Below, piece after piece: positions 61,983 to 64,000 of a stretch of DNA of 64,000 bases. Within the stretch, counting starts at the first letter, position 1. Each line of letters begins with the position of its first letter. Both the position numbers and the translations under genes were made by a program. The stretch spans positions 558,001-622,000 of the forward strand of contig CAVVKG010000009.1 in NCBI GenBank assembly GCA_963748925.1, read 5' to 3'. This DNA is from Cryomorpha sp963748925. Lineage in GTDB: Bacteria > Bacteroidota > Bacteroidia > Flavobacteriales_D > Cryomorphaceae. The notes under the pieces are model-generated. The model ran no database searches. It was not told where the DNA came from and saw nothing but the letters and a program-made list of their open reading frames with translations.

Positions 61983-62026
61983 AATTGACGGGATTCCTGC
62001 ACGGGACTACCCGTCAATTGTTTTTT
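61983..62026 (+). terminator. Terminator/attenuator between rpsI and rpsB
   Basis: Perfect 10-bp arms AATTGACGGG (61983-61992) and CCCGTCAATT (62010-62019) with a 17-base loop and a T-rich tail. It divides the rplM-rpsI unit from rpsB-tsf. Confidence 0.75.
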
Positions 62027-62052
62027 AACAGAATGTAAACTAAAAAATCAGT

Positions 62053-62928
62053 ATGTCTGAAATTCAAACAAATGCTCGCTTTAAAGAAATGCTCGATGCG
62101 GGTGTTCACTTTGGCCACTTAACACGTAAGTGGAATCCACACATGGCTCCTTATATCTTTGATGAGAAAAAAGGAATCCACATTATTGACCTTAATAAAA
62201 CAGCTGCAAAGCTTGATGAGGCTTGTAAAGCCATGGCACAGGTTGCCAAATCAGGTAAAAAAGTTCTTTTTGTTGCTACAAAAAACCAAGCAAGGGTTGC
62301 AATTGAAGAAAAAATAGGTCCAACAGGAATGCCTTTTATCGTTGAGCGTTGGTCGGGTGGTATGCTTACCAACTTTGCTACCATCAGAAAAGCGATTCGC
62401 AAAATGTCTAGCATCGATAAGATGGAAGCAGATGGAACGTTGAATACCCTTTCAAAAAGAGAGCGTCTTCAAATTTCACGTCAACGTGCCAAACTAGAGA
62501 AGAATCTTGGTGGTATTGCTGACTTAACACGACTTCCTTCAGCAATTTTCATTGTTGATATAAACAAAGAAAACATTGCTCTTCTTGAAGCAAAGAAATT
62601 GAATATCACCACTTTTGCAATGGTTGATACCAATTCTGACCCAACAAAAGTTGATTTCCCGATTCCATCAAACGATGATGCATCTAAATCAATTTCTGTG
62701 GTTCTTGAAAAAATTGCAAATGCCATTCAGGAAGGACTAGATGAGCGCAAGTCTACTAAAGACAAGCAAGCTGCTGAGAAGGCTGAAAGAGCTGCTGAAA
62801 AAGCTAAAGCTGATAAGGCAGAGGCTGAGAAAGCAAAAGCTGAAGCCGAAAAAGCGAAAGCTGAAAAAGCTGAAAAGGCTAAGGCTGAAAAAGACGAGAA
62901 AAAAGATACAAAAGCTGAGAAAGCTTAA
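62053..62928 (+). CDS. rpsB: Ribosomal protein uS2 with extended Lys/Ala/Glu tail
   Basis: 291 residues against about 240 in E. coli. The core (about 1-235) has DAGVHFGHLTRKWNPHMAPYI, GTKNQ-like ATKNQAR, VERWSGGMLTNFATIRK and PSAIFIVDINKENIA. Residues about 236-291 are an almost pure Lys/Ala/Glu helix, likely an exposed coil. Such tails are seen in other Bacteroidota S2 proteins. Part of the small subunit. Confidence 0.95.
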   Translation: MSEIQTNARFKEMLDAGVHFGHLTRKWNPHMAPYIFDEKKGIHIIDLNKTAAKLDEACKAMAQVAKSGKKVLFVATKNQARVAIEEKIGPTGMPFIVERWSGGMLTNFATIRKAIRKMSSIDKMEADGTLNTLSKRERLQISRQRAKLEKNLGGIADLTRLPSAIFIVDINKENIALLEAKKLNITTFAMVDTNSDPTKVDFPIPSNDDASKSISVVLEKIANAIQEGLDERKSTKDKQAAEKAERAAEKAKADKAEAEKAKAEAEKAKAEKAEKAKAEKDEKKDTKAEKA

Positions 62929-63019
62929 GTCAAACACTTTATGCGATTTTGCGCAGACCGGGTTTCTTGAAGAACCAAATGTCTGAGCAAGATGAGCTAA
63001 AAATATCAAATTTAAAAAG

Positions 63020-63850
63020 ATGAAAATTACTGCTGCTGACGTTAATAAACTGAGAAAGCAAACCGGAGCGGGAATGATGGACTGCAAGAAAGCCCTCGTA
63101 GAAGCGAATGGCAATTTTGAAGAGGCTGTTGACTTCCTGAGAAAGCAAGGTCAAAAAGTTGCTGCAAAACGCAGCGATCGCGATGCTTCTGAAGGTACTG
63201 TTCTTGCTAAAACTACCGACAATGGTAAATTGGGTGCAATCATTATGCTTAACTGCGAAACTGATTTCGTAGCCCAGAATGCAGATTTCGTAAAATTTGC
63301 TGAAAACATTCTCAATACTGCCATTGATAAAAAACCCGCTGATCTGGAAGCCCTTAAGGCACTTCCATACATGGATAGCGGACTTACAATTGCTGAGAAA
63401 ATAACTGAGCAAACAGGTGTAATTGGTGAGAAAATTGAGCTTTCAAGTTACGATACTGTTGAGGCTGATAAAGTTGTAGCTTACATTCACCCGGGTAACA
63501 AACTTGCCAGTGTGGTTGGTTTGAACAAAGATGGAAACTACGATGATCTGGGTCGCGATATCGCGATGCAGGTTGCCGCTATGGCTCCGGTAGCTCTTGA
63601 TAAAGATGGAGTACCTAAAGACGTAGTAGACAGAGAGATTGAAGTTGGAAAAGAACAAGCTATCCAGGAAGGTAAGCCGGCTGAAATGGCTGAGAAAATT
63701 GCCATGGGTAGATTGAATAAATTCTATCAGGAAAATACATTGCTGAACCAATCTTTTATCAAAGACAATAAAAAATCCATTAAGCAATACCTCGGTGATG
63801 CTGAAAAAGGATTGAGCGTTACAGATTTTAAGAGATTTTCGCTTAGCTAA
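63020..63850 (+). CDS. tsf: Elongation factor Ts
   Basis: 276 residues. ADVNKLRKQTGAGMMDCKKAL at 5-25, then EAVDFLRKQGQKVAAKRSDR and NCETDFVAQN at about 77-86, and a QSFIKDNKKSIKQYL end. Guanine-nucleotide exchange factor of EF-Tu. It follows rpsB by 91 bp in the standard rpsB-tsf-pyrH order. Confidence 0.96.
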   Translation: MKITAADVNKLRKQTGAGMMDCKKALVEANGNFEEAVDFLRKQGQKVAAKRSDRDASEGTVLAKTTDNGKLGAIIMLNCETDFVAQNADFVKFAENILNTAIDKKPADLEALKALPYMDSGLTIAEKITEQTGVIGEKIELSSYDTVEADKVVAYIHPGNKLASVVGLNKDGNYDDLGRDIAMQVAAMAPVALDKDGVPKDVVDREIEVGKEQAIQEGKPAEMAEKIAMGRLNKFYQENTLLNQSFIKDNKKSIKQYLGDAEKGLSVTDFKRFSLS

Positions 63851-63870
63851 GATCTTAATTAGAACAGATT

Positions 63871-63902
63871 AAAGGAGAGACGGTTGTTTCTCCTTTTTTT
63901 TT
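63871..63902 (+). terminator. Intrinsic terminator after tsf
   Basis: Eight-bp stem AAAGGAGA/TCTCCTTT (63871-63878 with 63889-63896) followed by a T run. Confidence 0.8.
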
Positions 63903-63940
63903 GATATTTTTCGCCAACGTTAAAAAGTAGCCCAAGCCTC

Positions 63941-64000
63941 ATGAAATACAAACGTATTTTACTCAAACTTAGTGGAGAAGCCCTGATGGGTGATAAACAA
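63941..64000 (+). CDS. pyrH: UMP kinase, 5' end only
   Basis: Twenty codons reach the right edge: MKYKRILLKLSGEALMGDKQ, the conserved opening of PyrH with the KLSGEAL nucleotide loop. Position after tsf agrees with the usual gene order. Confidence 0.9.
   Translation, partial: MKYKRILLKLSGEALMGDKQ

Noticed and set aside
62737..63114. Minus-strand ORF rich in Phe and Ser
   Set aside because: Antisense of the Lys/Ala/Glu tail of S2 and the start of tsf; composition is a mirror of the repeat codons.
1..64000. tRNA genes, insertion sequences or transposases
   Set aside because: None seen on either strand by eye; no cloverleaf or transposase motif was found.

Overview
The window comes from a member of the Bacteroidota, probably a Flavobacteriales-like lineage. 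Six secreted proteins end in type IX secretion (T9SS) sorting domains: five type A and one type B/gliding-motility type. Many genes are preceded by the TAnnTTTG minus-7 box typical of this phylum, and Shine-Dalgarno sequences are largely absent. Several families found here (HYC_CC_PP, HmuY, HU-SPOR proteins, DUF6607) are mainly Bacteroidota families. No rRNA or tRNA gene is visible, so the genus cannot be named.

Layout. 0-1 kb: edge of an unknown gene and the DNA repair glycosylase tag. 1.1-6.3 kb: a tight minus-strand operon reading MbnP-like copper protein, two diheme peroxidases of the MauG/MbnH type, and a secreted beta-propeller with a T9SS tail. 6.4-25.1 kb: an almost entirely minus-strand copper island. 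It holds a CusA-TolC-CusB efflux system with a newly noted 43-residue membrane protein, two DUF3347 modules, a haem-binding-domain protein, a 16-cysteine copper storage protein, a YraQ-type permease, a multicopper oxidase carrying a CopB-like C-terminal barrel, a DUF305 membrane protein, two HYC_CC_PP genes (one broken by two stops), a copper P-type ATPase, and two AraC-type regulators with an N-terminal HMA-like MVCxxC segment. 25.4-28.6 kb: an imelysin lipoprotein and an arsenic operon in which arsC carries a frameshift, the ACR3 pump is intact, and a following small ORF has an in-frame stop.

28.8-37.4 kb: a T9SS type B protein, then a very compact plus-strand operon that looks like haem or iron uptake (T9SS-tailed HmuY-like protein, DUF6607, DoxX-like, TonB receptor, HmuY-like lipoprotein). 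37.5-42.4 kb: a small secreted protein, an unusual secreted protein with phosphohistidine and ATP-grasp (PEP-synthase-like) domains, a lipoprotein MsrA and an MtfA peptidase. 42.4-43.6 kb: a noncoding tandem array with units of 509 and 521 bp. 43.6-50.3 kb: the YbbP/YbbA ABC system divergent from a TesA esterase. A T9SS gene sits between tesA and a second copy of the tesA 3' end. 50.3-57 kb: DtxR-type regulator, acyl-CoA thioesterase, a T9SS protein, HemJ, a SpoIIAA/STAS-like protein, an HU-SPOR protein, KdsB and DprA. 57-64 kb: glutamate dehydrogenase, Kbl, a badly decayed outer-membrane protein gene, then the rplM-rpsI-rpsB-tsf-pyrH housekeeping run.

How it works together. The first 25 kb reads as a complete copper economy: cytosolic export (P-type ATPase), periplasm-to-outside export (Cus), oxidation (multicopper oxidase), storage (Csp), surface copper binding (MbnP) and dedicated sensors. 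The most promising unusual systems are the MbnP/two-peroxidase/T9SS-propeller operon, the paired HMA-AraC regulators, the small CC-motif membrane protein encoded with CusB, the five-gene HmuY operon, and the secreted PEP-synthase-like protein. All family names rest on motifs recognised by eye; no search was run.
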